Shown here: piece after piece, positions 1 to 9,316 of the stretch
How the letters are laid out: every line of letters begins with the position of its first letter
Position numbering within the stretch: position 1 is the first letter of the stretch
DNA from: Acinetobacter sp. CS-2
GTDB lineage: Bacteria; Pseudomonadota; Gammaproteobacteria; Pseudomonadales; Moraxellaceae
Direction: 5' to 3'
DNA length: 64,000 bases
Assembly: GCF_016599715.1 (NCBI RefSeq)
Contig: NZ_CP067019.1
Location: forward strand, 3,162,001 to 3,226,000
The notes under the pieces: generated by a model
Database searches by the model: none
What the model was told of the DNA's origin: nothing
The model's input: the letters and a program-made list of their open reading frames with translations, nothing else
Translations under genes and position numbers: made by a program

Positions 1-1447
1 TAAAAAACCGCTGGCTGTGTTGATATTGAGTATAAGCCAGATAAGGCATCACCACGAGTAATACCAGTACATATAAAGCCCTCAGCGGGGTCTGTTGCCG
101 AATGCGAAAAAGGATATACGCAATAAAAGCAATGCCTAAACCTAAGCCTGCCCATTGCAGCCAGGCCTCAGAAATAAGCGGACGAATAAAATATAGGGCC
201 AAGGCTAGCATGATAAAGGCAAACAGCACCTTAATCTGGTGCATCCACAACCCTGCTTTAGGCAACACCCTGGAACCCAGTACACTGGCCAGAAGCAAGG
301 GCGTTCCCATGCCAAAACCCAAGGTGAACAGCAAGAGTGCCCCCTGCCACTGGCTTTGATTCTGGGAAATAAATAACAGTGCCCCGGCTAGAGGTGCGGT
401 CATGCAGGGTCCAACCAGCAGTGCAGAGATCATCCCCATAACACCTGCCCCAATCAGGCTGCCACCTTTTTGTAGCGACTGGGCCTGATCGAGGCGGTTG
501 ACCAAAGCTTGGGGCAATTTAATTTCAAATAAACCGAATAAATTTAGTGCAAATAAAACAAATAACGCACTAAAAGCAATCAGGGTGGAAGGCTGCTGTA
601 ACCAGCGCTGAAAATTCAAACCAGCAGATGAAGCAATTAAGCCTAAAACCGCATAGACCATGGCCATACTGCAGACAAATACCAGAGCAATCATCCAGGC
701 TTTCAGCCCTTTACTGTCGCGAACAATCAGCGAAGTTAAAATCGGCAGCATCGGTAATGAACATGGCGTAAAGGCCAACAAGATGCCTAAACCGAAAAAC
801 AGCAATAAGCCATACAGCAAAGAGCTTTCAGCCAGTGTTTCCGACCACATTTGATCTTTTGCAGTATCGCGTATGACGGGCTTTGCTGTCGGTTGAATGC
901 TATTCTGTTCAGCACTCAAAGTGTTTTGACCAGTTACAGAACTGTTTGAAGATGTTGAAAGATCCAGCAGACGCTTGCTTGCTCTGGCCTGATTTTGCAA
1001 CAGCACCAAACCGTCAATATCGGTCTGAAACTCAATGGTTTGCGGTGGATAGCAAATCCGGTCTTGGGCACAGCCCTGCCACGTCACCTGGTAGGTTTGG
1101 GAGGCTTCGGTCGAAATATTAAATTGCACTTGATGAAAATAAACCTGGGTGCGACCATAGTTTTCATCATGTAAATCGGTGGCTTGCGGCAATTTTAAAG
1201 CCAGCTTTTGTGCCCCTTGCCGGACTTCAAATTTGTGCTGATATAAATAATAACCCTCTGGAATTGTCCAGTTGAGTCGGGCTTCATGTGTACTGCTAGA
1301 TTCAACACTAAAAGAAAAAGCATCCTCGGGTGCAAGCAATTGCTCTTGCGCCTGCAGTGTCATGGAGCACAATATAATCACACTACCGATCAATCCGCAT
1401 ATAGCGAACCGAAACCACAAGCCCATGTCTTGAAGATGCTTTTTCAT
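1..1447 (-). CDS. dsbD: Thiol:disulfide interchange protein DsbD (3' end outside window)
   Basis: Inner-membrane reductase that carries electrons from cytoplasmic thioredoxin to periplasmic isomerases such as DsbC. About 482 codons are visible from the ATG at 1447; the C-terminal thioredoxin-like domain lies beyond base 1. A signal peptide (about residues 1-34) is followed by the periplasmic alpha domain with the Cys pair GCAQDRICYPP near residues 126 and 132. A polytopic membrane domain then carries one Cys in FTPCSLPM (about 229) and another in GPCMTAPLAG (about 348), the expected transmembrane pair. It is last in a minus-strand cluster, 18 bp after the outer-membrane protein gene. Identification is firm; only the 3' end is missing. 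Confidence 0.93.
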   Translation of the reverse strand, partial: MKKHLQDMGLWFRFAICGLIGSVIILCSMTLQAQEQLLAPEDAFSFSVESSSTHEARLNWTIPEGYYLYQHKFEVRQGAQKLALKLPQATDLHDENYGRTQVYFHQVQFNISTEASQTYQVTWQGCAQDRICYPPQTIEFQTDIDGLVLLQNQARASKRLLDLSTSSNSSVTGQNTLSAEQNSIQPTAKPVIRDTAKDQMWSETLAESSLLYGLLLFFGLGILLAFTPCSLPMLPILTSLIVRDSKGLKAWMIALVFVCSMAMVYAVLGLIASSAGLNFQRWLQQPSTLIAFSALFVLFALNLFGLFEIKLPQALVNRLDQAQSLQKGGSLIGAGVMGMISALLVGPCMTAPLAGALLFISQNQSQWQGALLLFTLGFGMGTPLLLASVLGSRVLPKAGLWMHQIKVLFAFIMLALALYFIRPLISEAWLQWAGLGLGIAFIAYILFRIRQQTPLRALYVLVLLVVMPYLAYTQYQHSQRFF

Positions 1448-1465
1448 ATCAGTTTATTTTTTTAA

Positions 1466-2236
1466 TTAAAATAGGAATGCAACACCCAAACCTGATTGAT
1501 AACTTTTATCTCGACCATTTAAGTCCACACCAATACTGGCATCCATTTGCACACGCTCATTCAGTGCATAAATGAGTCCTGAACCCAGTGCATATTCATA
1601 ATTCTGACTTTCGGCTTTGCGATAGACCAGTTCAGAAAAACCTGACAATTTGTCAGTGATTTTATATTCAATGGTCGGTACTGCAGTCACTGCCCAGTTG
1701 CTGTTTTGGACTTCATAGCGCATGGTCATGGAAGTAGCAATTAAATCGCTGTAATCATAAGCCACAGCCGAGGTTAGGCTGTAAATATCATCTTCATTGC
1801 TAAAACCGTCATTACCAGTCGCCAGAATAGCTTCGGCTAAAATAGCCATAGAAAGCTTTTCATCATCCAGATTAATGGCCTTTTTTACCCCAATGCTGAC
1901 ATCACCCAGACCGTCTTCTTCAATGGACTGGCCTGCCGTTTTGGTCTTTAACCAGGATGGTCCTTGCCAGCCCAATTGCACTTCAAGATCTTTGGCTAAA
2001 CCGGTACGCAATAACATGTCGGCATTTAAGCTGGTGTTTTTAACCTTTAGCCCGTTCTCATCAGTACTTTCTGAGTAGTTTAGGCTTGGTAAACCCTGTT
2101 CCCATGCCAGCTGACCGACTGGAGTAATACCTGTACCAATTCCTGTACCCGGACGGTCAAAAGAAAAGTTGGCAGCCATCGCATTGATGCTAAAACCTGC
2201 TGCAAAAATGAAACTTACTGTTTTTAGGACTGGCAT
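1466..2236 (-). CDS. Putative outer-membrane beta-barrel protein (phenol-degradation 'meta' transporter-like)
   Basis: Secreted protein of about 256 residues with a signal peptide ending in AMA-A. Alternating polar and hydrophobic strands run to a C-terminal aromatic residue (VAFLF), typical of an outer-membrane barrel. The N-terminal 'FSFDRPGTGIGTG' and overall pattern resemble the transporter family annotated as MetA-pathway of phenol degradation (PF13557-like); that assignment is by memory and tentative. A GTG at 2248 is in frame, but the ATG at 2236 has GTGAG seven bases upstream, so I chose it. It sits between an ankyrin-protein gene and dsbD on the same strand, so the three are probably co-transcribed. 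Substrate unknown. Confidence 0.7.
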   Translation of the reverse strand: MPVLKTVSFIFAAGFSINAMAANFSFDRPGTGIGTGITPVGQLAWEQGLPSLNYSESTDENGLKVKNTSLNADMLLRTGLAKDLEVQLGWQGPSWLKTKTAGQSIEEDGLGDVSIGVKKAINLDDEKLSMAILAEAILATGNDGFSNEDDIYSLTSAVAYDYSDLIATSMTMRYEVQNSNWAVTAVPTIEYKITDKLSGFSELVYRKAESQNYEYALGSGLIYALNERVQMDASIGVDLNGRDKSYQSGLGVAFLF

Positions 2237-2251
2237 GAATTGTCTCACTAA

Positions 2252-2794
2252 TTATGTTAATTCTTTAGTCATTTTAGCCCCATAACTACGGAGCAACTCT
2301 AAAGTTTGCTTTTCTTCGGCCAATGCTTCTGACCAGTTGATTTCGTCAAAGTCACAATCAAAGAATAAATCACTAATCGAGGATAATATGGTCTGACCAT
2401 CTTCATCTTTGGTATTAGGATCTACTTTTTCATCCAGTAAACGTTGCACTGCAGGCACGCAGGCGGAGCTGGCAGCATCCCATAATGGACCATACAGTTC
2501 TTCGGCATCCCATAAATGTAAATTGACTTTGGCTTGAATAAGCGCCTCTAAAATTTCAAGATGAACTGCCAGATTCTGCTGTTTTTCTTGTTCAGATAAA
2601 GGTGAACCGGCTTCATAAGCTTCGCAAATATGCTCCCACCATTTGAACAAACCATCGGACCAGACAGAAATGGCCGGACCTTTTTCCAGATCAATAAAAT
2701 TCGGATCGAGACCTTCTGCCAAAAGACGTTGTACCTGAGCAAGATCCAGCTCTTCTATTGCCTGTACAAAGACTTGTTGTTGTGCTGTTAACAT
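2252..2794 (-). CDS. Ankyrin-repeat domain protein
   Basis: Soluble protein of about 180 residues with no signal peptide. Ankyrin-like helices are seen near the N-terminus (AQVQRLLAEGLDPNF) and again in the C-terminal half (VPAVQRLLDEKVDPNTKDEDG), each with the LL-x-x-G/K-x-DPN turn. It is presumably a protein-binding scaffold in the cytoplasm; no enzymatic domain is visible. The frame continues upstream to a TTG at 2812, but the ATG at 2794 is preceded by GAAGAG and is preferred. The next gene begins within 16 bp of its stop, which suggests an operon with the outer-membrane protein and dsbD. Confidence 0.72.
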   Translation of the reverse strand: MLTAQQQVFVQAIEELDLAQVQRLLAEGLDPNFIDLEKGPAISVWSDGLFKWWEHICEAYEAGSPLSEQEKQQNLAVHLEILEALIQAKVNLHLWDAEELYGPLWDAASSACVPAVQRLLDEKVDPNTKDEDGQTILSSISDLFFDCDFDEINWSEALAEEKQTLELLRSYGAKMTKELT

Positions 2795-2924
2795 GGAGAA
2801 AATACTCTTCAATCATTTTTTAACTATTATGCCGAATAAACTGTCATTTGTTTTAGCTAAATGTATAAGGAGTATATTTTTTATTTCTGTTGCCCTGTCC
2901 CAAATAGCGTATTAAAACGCCCAT

Positions 2925-2950
2925 AAAAAAAGCTCCGAAGAGCTTTTTTC
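2925..2950 (-). terminator. Intrinsic terminator downstream of the hibernation factor gene
   Basis: AAAAGCTC-CGAA-GAGCTTTT hairpin flanked by A and T runs, 18 bp beyond the stop of the minus-strand hibernation-factor gene. The symmetric A/T tracts could make it work in both directions. Confidence 0.75.
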
Positions 2951-2967
2951 TTTAAGCAAGATGTTGC

Positions 2968-3345
2968 TTAATCATTTACATCGTCCACATCACTGGCTTC
3001 TGCAGTTTCAGCAAGTACCGGCACTGCGGCACGAGGGTCATCTATTTTCTCAAATAGATGTTCCAAACTGCGTTTTAAGCGGTCAATGGCTCCATGTATG
3101 GCAGTATCGATATTATGACCATGATGGTTCACCACTACCGGTTTCAAACCTGCCGGGCGTGCTTCGATCATGCAGTGAATATCATCTGCACCACCTTTTG
3201 GACCATTTTCATCGCTAAAATGAACCGAGAAATGGGTAATACGTTCGCTATAACGTTGGAATTCAGCATTCAGTTCTGCACGAACATAAGTAATTAAACG
3301 ATCACTATTTTGGATGTTTTTATCGGTACGAATTTCAATGTTCAT
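2968..3345 (-). CDS. HPF/RaiA-family ribosome hibernation factor
   Basis: 125-residue protein with the beta-alpha-beta-beta-beta-alpha fold of the S30AE/YfiA family. The start MNIEIRTDKNIQNSD, the strand ITHFSVHFSDENGPKGG and the helix AIDRLKRSLEHLF match members that bind the 30S decoding centre and hold ribosomes inactive in stationary phase. The tail after residue 105 is acidic and low-complexity (SDVDDVND). It stands alone, not beside rpoN where the classical hpf sits, so it is probably the second family member of Acinetobacter rather than hpf itself; I leave the symbol empty. A terminator follows. Confidence 0.82.
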   Translation of the reverse strand: MNIEIRTDKNIQNSDRLITYVRAELNAEFQRYSERITHFSVHFSDENGPKGGADDIHCMIEARPAGLKPVVVNHHGHNIDTAIHGAIDRLKRSLEHLFEKIDDPRAAVPVLAETAEASDVDDVND

Positions 3346-3838
3346 ATAATTTCATCCTCTTTATTCATCAAATCTTTTTTTGTGCAAAACTTCTTATCTT
3401 GGCACGTTTCACCTTGCTGTTAACAACAGCGCTGAGCATCTTCAACCTAGTTTGGAACGAGTTCCTCCACATTGAATGATGAACACTTTTAACTCTGCAG
3501 ATTCGTGTCCTTATGCTTTGAATATAAGGGTCTAGGTGAAGCTTATGCAAGTAGTATTTTGATATTTTTTTTAAATACCCTATAACGTATAAGGAATTTG
3601 ACTTTCCCTCTAAATAATTTGATAAATATCATATTATTTCTTTGCGGATAAAATGCCTTCTTCAAACTGCCTTACTTTTTTTATCAACATGTATTTTTAG
3701 GTATCAAAGTGGTGTCTTGATTTTAATCAGGAGCACTCTGAGAAAAGCAGACTATTTTTTTAACCATTGATCAATTTTGGCTTTATTTTTGCTAAAGAAT
3801 CTGTATGCTTTGCTTGCTTCTCGGGGGAGATATTTTTA
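3346..3838. other. Intergenic region between divergent genes
   Basis: About 490 bp holding the promoters of the hibernation factor (minus) and the Tsx-like porin (plus). It is AT-rich with no convincing ORF; a 60-codon minus-strand frame at 3368-3550 has no recognisable sequence or ribosome-binding site. GGGGGAGA at 3822-3830 is the Shine-Dalgarno for the porin. Confidence 0.5.
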
Positions 3839-4576
3839 ATGAAACTTACACAATTTTTTGCTACATGTGCATTGGCTTCAACAGCTGCGCTTACACAGGC
3901 TTCGCCAGTGGTATGGCAAGACTTCAGCGTAACTGGTCTTTATGGTGAAAACTATGAAGTGGGTACTGAAGACCGTACGACCGTGACTGCAGAATATGCA
4001 GCTAAACTTAAATACTCGGATGTATTTTTCTTTGTTGACCATCAATTGGATGGCAATGATGAACAAAATACATATTTCGAGTTAGCGCCACGTTTAAGCT
4101 TAGGCGAAGTATCTGGAAAAGATCTTTCTTTTGGTCCAATTAAAGATGTCCTTATTGCGACAACTTGGGAACACAATGCAGGATATGACCAAAACCAAGA
4201 GTTTAATAACTTCTTGTACGGTATTGGTTTCGCTTTAGATATTCCATACACCCAGTATGCCAATGTGAACTTCTATAAAGCGGATAACGACAAAACTAAA
4301 GATGATTATCAAATGACGATCACTTATGCAGTTCCGTTTAAATTGGGTTCTGAAGATTTCCTGGTAGATGCCTTCCTGGATTGGTCAACAGCTGAAAAAG
4401 GCGCTCAAGCAAGCGAGCTGAACTGGACCAGCCAGTACAAATGGAATGTAGGTAAGCATATTTCACCTAAAACCAAATTATATGTGGGTATCGAACACTC
4501 AGTTTGGAACAACAAATTTGGTATTCAAGGCGTTGATCAAAACGACGTCAGTGCTTTGGTCAAATACCACTTCTAA
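3839..4576 (+). CDS. Nucleoside-specific outer-membrane channel, Tsx/OmpK family
   Basis: 245-residue outer-membrane barrel of the Tsx/OmpK family, which passes nucleosides and related solutes. A signal peptide ends near ALTQA-SPVVW. The signature resembling E. coli Tsx is visible at about 85-105: an F-E-L-A-P-R strand followed by DLSFGPIKDVLIATTWEHN. The C-terminus ends VKYHF with a terminal Phe, the usual signal for outer-membrane assembly. The frame extends 24 codons upstream to 3767, but the ATG at 3839 has GGGGAG nine bases upstream and begins the signal peptide. It is a single gene followed by a strong terminator. Substrate range is inferred from the family. Confidence 0.83.
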   Translation: MKLTQFFATCALASTAALTQASPVVWQDFSVTGLYGENYEVGTEDRTTVTAEYAAKLKYSDVFFFVDHQLDGNDEQNTYFELAPRLSLGEVSGKDLSFGPIKDVLIATTWEHNAGYDQNQEFNNFLYGIGFALDIPYTQYANVNFYKADNDKTKDDYQMTITYAVPFKLGSEDFLVDAFLDWSTAEKGAQASELNWTSQYKWNVGKHISPKTKLYVGIEHSVWNNKFGIQGVDQNDVSALVKYHF

Positions 4577-4596
4577 GCACCACGTTTTGAACGTTA

Positions 4597-4627
4597 AAAA
4601 AGCAAGGCTTCGGTCTTGCTTTTTTTA
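4597..4627 (+). terminator. Intrinsic terminator after the Tsx-like gene
   Basis: AAAAAGCAAG-GCTTCGGT-CTTGCTTTTT hairpin followed by T's, 20 bp after the stop codon. Confidence 0.85.
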
Positions 4628-4682
4628 TTGCTGAAAATCAGGTTTATTTCTAAAATCCATAGTCTATTTAGTCGTTCGGCAT

Positions 4683-5195
4683 ATGCTCATGGGTTTTCTG
4701 ATTCGTCCCGCTCAAGTACAAGATCTAGAACACATCCTGAAAATTTATAATGCTGAAATTTTAAATGGTACTGCGACCTGGAATAGCACACCAAAGTCTA
4801 TTGAGGATTTTCAGAACTGGTTTAAAAGCCTTACTGAACAACTATTTCCTTTGTTTGTCGCTGAACATTCAGAGACTAAACACATCGCCGGCTATGCCGA
4901 TTATTCTTCTTTCCGCCAAATTAGCGGGTTTAAACATACAGTGGAACATTCGGTCTTTATTCATCCGGACTTTATCGGACAAGGTTTGGGAAAAGCCTTA
5001 ATGCTGAAACTGATTGAACATGCACGGCAAAATTATATTCATGTGATGGTTGCTGCGATTGATCATGAAAATCAAGCATCAATTGTGTTACATGAAAAAT
5101 TAGGTTTTAAGCAGACAGGTTATATGCCAGAAGTTGGACAAAAATTTGGGAAATGGCGTGATCTGGTGTTAATGCAACTCAATTTAAACCTATAA
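4683..5195 (+). CDS. GNAT-family N-acetyltransferase (MnaT/phosphinothricin acetyltransferase-like)
   Basis: 170-residue acetyl-CoA-dependent acyltransferase. The start FLIRPAQVQDLEHILKIYNAEI, the central HTVEHSVFIHPDFIGQGLGKALM (acetyl-CoA pyrophosphate loop Q-G-x-G-K/A at about 104-108) and the end LHEKLGFKQTGYMPEVGQKFGKW are characteristic of the phosphinothricin/methionine-sulfone acetyltransferase branch (YncA/MnaT, Pat, Bar). It probably acetylates the amino group of small amino acids or analogues; the true substrate cannot be read from sequence. Two ATGs (4683 and 4689) are possible starts. A single gene convergent with parE. Confidence 0.82.
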   Translation: MLMGFLIRPAQVQDLEHILKIYNAEILNGTATWNSTPKSIEDFQNWFKSLTEQLFPLFVAEHSETKHIAGYADYSSFRQISGFKHTVEHSVFIHPDFIGQGLGKALMLKLIEHARQNYIHVMVAAIDHENQASIVLHEKLGFKQTGYMPEVGQKFGKWRDLVLMQLNLNL

Positions 5196-5241
5196 AAAAG
5201 CCCGCAGATGCAGGATTTTTTAATTTGGCAATAACTCGAAC

Positions 5242-7122
5242 TTAAACCACCAGATCAGCAAGATTACCTTTCTGTTCTAACCAGTGTTTACGGTCCGATG
5301 AGCGTTTTTTTGCAAGTAATTTATCCAGCAGACCGGCGGTAAAATGTGCATCATCCAGATCTAGCTGTACCAGACGACGGGTATTCGGATCCATCGTGGT
5401 TTCCCTTAACTGACTGGCATTCATTTCACCCAGACCTTTGAATCGGGTGATTTGCGGATTCTTGCTTTTGCATTTTTTCAGAATGCTTTCCAGCTCGTCT
5501 TCATCCAGCGCATAGTGCACATCCTTACCATCATCAATACGGAATAAGGGCGGCATGGCCACAAACAAATGCCCTTCCTCCACCATGGTTGGGAAGTGTT
5601 TCACAAACAAGGCACAGAGCAGGGTCGCGATATGCAGACCATCTGAATCGGCATCGGCCAGAATACAGATTTTACCGTAGCGAAGTTCGGACAGGTCATC
5701 ACTGCCCGGATCGACTCCAATCGCAATGGCAATATCATGCACCTCCTGAGAACCCAGAACTTCATCAGAAGAGACTTCCCAAGTATTTAAGATTTTCCCG
5801 CGAATTGGCATGATTGCCTGGAAATTCTTGTCACGTGCCTGCTTGGCAGAACCACCCGCAGAATCCCCTTCCACAATAAACAGTTCCGATTCTTCCAGGG
5901 TATGTCCTACACAGTCGGCCAATTTACCCGGGAGTGCAGGTCCGGAAACAATCTTCTTACGTTCAACTTTTTTTGCCGCTTTTAAACGGCGACCCGCCTT
6001 GGCAATCGCCAATTCGGCCAGCTGCATGGCAATGTCTGAATTCTGGTTGAGCCACAGTGCAAAAGCATCTTTGGCGATATTCAGCACAATGCCTGAGGCT
6101 TCACGGCTCGACAGGCGCTCTTTGGTTTGACCGGAAAATTGTGGTTCCTGAAATTTTAACGACAGAATGTAGTTCACCCCATCCCAGACATCTTCGGCAG
6201 ACAATTTTAAATTACGCGGCAACAGGTTACGCAGTTCACAGAACTCACGCATGGCATCGGTGACCCCTGAACGCAGACCATTGACATGGGTACCGCCCTG
6301 CGCAGTTGGAATCAGGTTGACATAGCTTTCCTGAATTTGTTCGCCACCTTCAGCATTCCAGCAAATCGCAAATTCGGCACTGGCACGTTCAGCCTCACCA
6401 CTAGCCACAAAAGCTGGACTCGGAATGATTTCACGATCTTCCAGCTCATCCATTAAGTAGTCAACCAGACCATTTTCGAACTGCCAGCTGATCTTTTCAT
6501 CATTGATCTGGTCTACATAATTGATTTCCAAACCTGCCGCTAAAACGGCTTTGGCTTTTAAATTATGTTTTAAAGCCTTGAGGGCAAACTTGGGCGAATC
6601 AAAATATTTGGCTTCCGGCCAGAAATGTACTGTGGTACCGGTCGCACGTTTCGGTGCCTTGCCTTGCAGCACTTCCAGCGGCGCAACTGGTTCACCATGT
6701 TCAAAGGCCATTTTATACAGGTTGCCCTGACGCTGAACTTCCACTTCCACCCGGTCAGATAGGGCATTGACCACGGAAATCCCTACTCCATGCAAACCAC
6801 CGGAAAACTGGTAGTTATCGGTACTGAATTTACCCCCGGCATGCAGCTTGGTCAGAATAATTTCAATCCCGCTCTGGCCATATTCCGGATGGATATCCAC
6901 CGGCATCCCCCGGCCATTGTCTTCAACCGACAGGGAACCGTCTTTATACACTGTGACAGTAATTTTATTGGCATGTCCGGCAAGTGCCTCATCCACAGCG
7001 TTATCAATAACTTCCTGCGCCAAATGGTTTGGACGAGTGGTATCGGTATACATACCCGGACGACGGCGTACCGGATCTAAACCAGATAAAACTTCAAGTG
7101 ATTGAGCCGTATATTGAGACAC
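5242..7122 (-). CDS. parE: DNA topoisomerase IV subunit B
   Basis: 626-residue ATPase subunit of topoisomerase IV, which decatenates daughter chromosomes with ParC. The GHKL ATPase domain has EVIDNAVDEALAGHA, the glycine lid DNGRGMP and GGLHGVGISVVNALS. The TOPRIM domain starts at EGDSAGGSAKQARD with PIRGKILN and the metal-binding DADSDGLHI, and the C-terminus has RFKGLGEMN. The frame runs upstream to 7149, but a GTG at 7122 preceded by AAGGAA gives SQYTAQSLEVLSGLDP, the usual N-terminus, and leaves a 14-bp gap after yqiA. The TOPRIM segment EGDSAGGSA is where quinolone-resistance changes are reported in ParE/GyrB; it looks wild-type-like but I cannot compare alleles. Confidence 0.97.
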   Translation of the reverse strand: MSQYTAQSLEVLSGLDPVRRRPGMYTDTTRPNHLAQEVIDNAVDEALAGHANKITVTVYKDGSLSVEDNGRGMPVDIHPEYGQSGIEIILTKLHAGGKFSTDNYQFSGGLHGVGISVVNALSDRVEVEVQRQGNLYKMAFEHGEPVAPLEVLQGKAPKRATGTTVHFWPEAKYFDSPKFALKALKHNLKAKAVLAAGLEINYVDQINDEKISWQFENGLVDYLMDELEDREIIPSPAFVASGEAERASAEFAICWNAEGGEQIQESYVNLIPTAQGGTHVNGLRSGVTDAMREFCELRNLLPRNLKLSAEDVWDGVNYILSLKFQEPQFSGQTKERLSSREASGIVLNIAKDAFALWLNQNSDIAMQLAELAIAKAGRRLKAAKKVERKKIVSGPALPGKLADCVGHTLEESELFIVEGDSAGGSAKQARDKNFQAIMPIRGKILNTWEVSSDEVLGSQEVHDIAIAIGVDPGSDDLSELRYGKICILADADSDGLHIATLLCALFVKHFPTMVEEGHLFVAMPPLFRIDDGKDVHYALDEDELESILKKCKSKNPQITRFKGLGEMNASQLRETTMDPNTRRLVQLDLDDAHFTAGLLDKLLAKKRSSDRKHWLEQKGNLADLVV

Positions 7123-7136
7123 GTTGTACTGTTTCC

Positions 7137-7721
7137 TTAATTTATACAATCCGATAAAAACTGTAAGGCCATCGGTATTTTGTCTGCGAAATTTTCCATC
7201 GCATGGTTGCCATTTGCTTCGGTAATCAGCATGGACTGATGTGAAGCATTGCTATAATAGCGCTGTGCTTCACGATAATCCAAAACTTCGTCCCCTTGTT
7301 GTAATAACACTAAAATTTTGTCCGCATCTTGCACAAATGGCACCGCCATCTGCTCAAGCTGATCCAGATGGGTATGATCCAGCGTCCATTCAGCATTCAC
7401 CACATAGGGAATCTGATCACTGCCAAATAAGTCACGAAATAGTTGCCATGGTCGCATAGCAGGATTAATTAAAACAGCCGGAACGCCATACTTTGCGACC
7501 AGCTGTGTCGCATAAAAGCCTCCTAGACTGCTCCCCACCAGCACCACCCGGTCCAGACTTTCAATCATGGCAGCCACATGCGCCATGGTCTGCTCTGGCG
7601 GCATGTTGAGATCCGGCAGATGAACCTGAACATTGCTGTGCTGCTGACAGTAGTCTTTAATCTGCCGGCCTTTTATGGATAAAGCACTGCTTTGAAATCC
7701 ATGTAAATAAATGATGTTCAT
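7137..7721 (-). CDS. yqiA: YqiA-like alpha/beta-hydrolase esterase
   Basis: 194-residue cytoplasmic esterase of the YqiA/YcfP family. It opens MNIIYLHGFQSS, the oxyanion-hole HGF motif. The nucleophile elbow G-S-S-L-G-G at residues 63-68 puts the catalytic Ser at about 65, and the late His is in GNHAMENF (about 173). Length fits the E. coli protein (about 193). In E. coli yqiA also lies directly upstream of parE, and here the two are 14 bp apart, so the pairing is conserved beyond the enterobacteria. Physiological substrate unknown. Confidence 0.88.
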   Translation of the reverse strand: MNIIYLHGFQSSALSIKGRQIKDYCQQHSNVQVHLPDLNMPPEQTMAHVAAMIESLDRVVLVGSSLGGFYATQLVAKYGVPAVLINPAMRPWQLFRDLFGSDQIPYVVNAEWTLDHTHLDQLEQMAVPFVQDADKILVLLQQGDEVLDYREAQRYYSNASHQSMLITEANGNHAMENFADKIPMALQFLSDCIN

Positions 7722-7969
7722 GGTTTTTATTGCATCATGGTCAAATTTAAACTAGATTTATTTTATCCCTGAGTCTTCGCCACCCATCTGTTTTAATGTA
7801 GATATAGCCAGGATTGTCAGACAAAAAAATTAATACCGAAGCGCAATCATCGTTATTGTAAAAGCTGTTCGAGATGAACGATATAAAATGAAAAGTTAAG
7901 AGTTTATACCGTGATCCCAAGAAAAAATAAAGGGTATGGGAAACATGGTCTCAAAAAGGACAGGATCAA

Positions 7970-9301
7970 ATGCCGAGTTTAACCCCATTACATGAAACCT
8001 ATTGTAGATGGGACCGTACACCACCCAGTCAGGCTGATGTATTGGAAGGTCTCGCACAACTGGTCACGACTCGTCTCAACGACGTCATGCAGGAGCTGAT
8101 CCAGGCGATTCAACGTGAAATTTTAATTAGCCTGTTTGGCATGAGTGAACAACGCTCGAAAAAATTGCAAAAAATTCCTTATATCGAAAAACTGTATCAG
8201 TTTTCCTACGATACTCTGCTTAATTACGGATCGTATCTTTTGGCACCAGGTTTACGTCAAATTATTGAAAAATATCCAAAATTACATGACAAACCGCTAA
8301 CACCTGCACTGCATTTTCTCGTCGGAGTGCTCAACGGGGTACTGGGTGATTATTTATTAAAATATCAGAACCCGATGGCACTGCCGATGGTACTGTATGA
8401 CCACTATGGTGGACTGCAAAAAGGGGATTTATCCGGTCGCGTGGTCATTTTTGTACATGGCTTGTGCATGAACCATCTGGACTGGAGCAACACGCAATAT
8501 GGCGGTATTGGCGAAAAATTGTTGGCGCAACGTGACAATAACACCATGCTGTACCTGAACTACAATAGTGGACGTCGTATCTCGGCCAATGGCCGTAGTC
8601 TTTCCCATACCCTAGAAGATTTGATTCGTCGCAATCCGCGCATTACCAGCATTGATTTAATTGGCTACAGCATGGGCGGCCTGGTCTTACGCAGTGCCCT
8701 GTTTTACGGCAAACAGAACATGTATCAATGGATACATCTGACCGAGAACCTGGTCTGCCTGGGTTCTCCGCATCATGGTGCAGTCTTGGAACGTTTCGGG
8801 TTTATCCTGCAAGACAAACTCGGACATTTTCCCTTTGTGAAAATCATCCGGCATATTGTCAATATCCGCAGCAATGGCATTCTGGATTTGCGCTATGGCA
8901 GTGTTCGCGATGATGACTGGGAACATAATCATGCCCGGATTGGCGGCATGGATGACAACCGTAAACCGGCTCCCCTACCGAAACATATTAATACTTACCT
9001 GGTTGCCGGCACCATTGAATATGAAAACAAAAAGAATCGAACCTTAAAGGTGCTGGGGGACTATCTGGTCAGTGTAGACAGTGCTTTGGGTGAACATCCA
9101 AATCCGCGCTTTCAACTGAAAGTGCCCCAATCCCATAAAGCGATCTTTTATGGCTTAAGTCATTTTGAAATCAACTATCATTCCAGTGTGGCGGAACAGA
9201 TCGTGAAATGGTTCTACCCGCCGCAAAATGAACAGGTCAAAGAAGAAGTGCATGAATACCGCATGCAGCTGGAAGATTTGTCAGGTATTGCACTGACTTA
9301 A
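7970..9301 (+). CDS. Alpha/beta-hydrolase, PGAP1/lipase-like
   Basis: 443-residue hydrolase with a long helical N-terminal region (1-150) before the catalytic core. Core motifs are VVIFVHGLCMNHLDW (oxyanion HG at 163-164) and the nucleophile elbow IGYSMGGLV with Ser at about 234. CLGSPHHGAVLERFG follows, and a late His is in LSHFEINYH. The arrangement is that of intracellular lipase/esterase-like proteins related to PGAP1 and triacylglycerol lipases. There is no signal peptide, so it is probably cytoplasmic or peripheral. The ATG at 7970 has AGGACAGGA upstream. A monocistronic gene, and its original terminator is the hairpin split by the element at 9327-9642. Confidence 0.78.
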   Translation: MPSLTPLHETYCRWDRTPPSQADVLEGLAQLVTTRLNDVMQELIQAIQREILISLFGMSEQRSKKLQKIPYIEKLYQFSYDTLLNYGSYLLAPGLRQIIEKYPKLHDKPLTPALHFLVGVLNGVLGDYLLKYQNPMALPMVLYDHYGGLQKGDLSGRVVIFVHGLCMNHLDWSNTQYGGIGEKLLAQRDNNTMLYLNYNSGRRISANGRSLSHTLEDLIRRNPRITSIDLIGYSMGGLVLRSALFYGKQNMYQWIHLTENLVCLGSPHHGAVLERFGFILQDKLGHFPFVKIIRHIVNIRSNGILDLRYGSVRDDDWEHNHARIGGMDDNRKPAPLPKHINTYLVAGTIEYENKKNRTLKVLGDYLVSVDSALGEHPNPRFQLKVPQSHKAIFYGLSHFEINYHSSVAEQIVKWFYPPQNEQVKEEVHEYRMQLEDLSGIALT

Positions 9302-9316
9302 GTAAAAAATAAAAAA

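Noticed and set aside
883..1122. Plus-strand ORFs over 102-1122
   Set aside because: They lie antisense to dsbD, whose minus-strand frame is open throughout and has all the family motifs.
3368..3550. 60-codon minus-strand frame upstream of the hibernation factor
   Set aside because: No ribosome-binding site, no recognisable family, and composition unlike the neighbouring genes.
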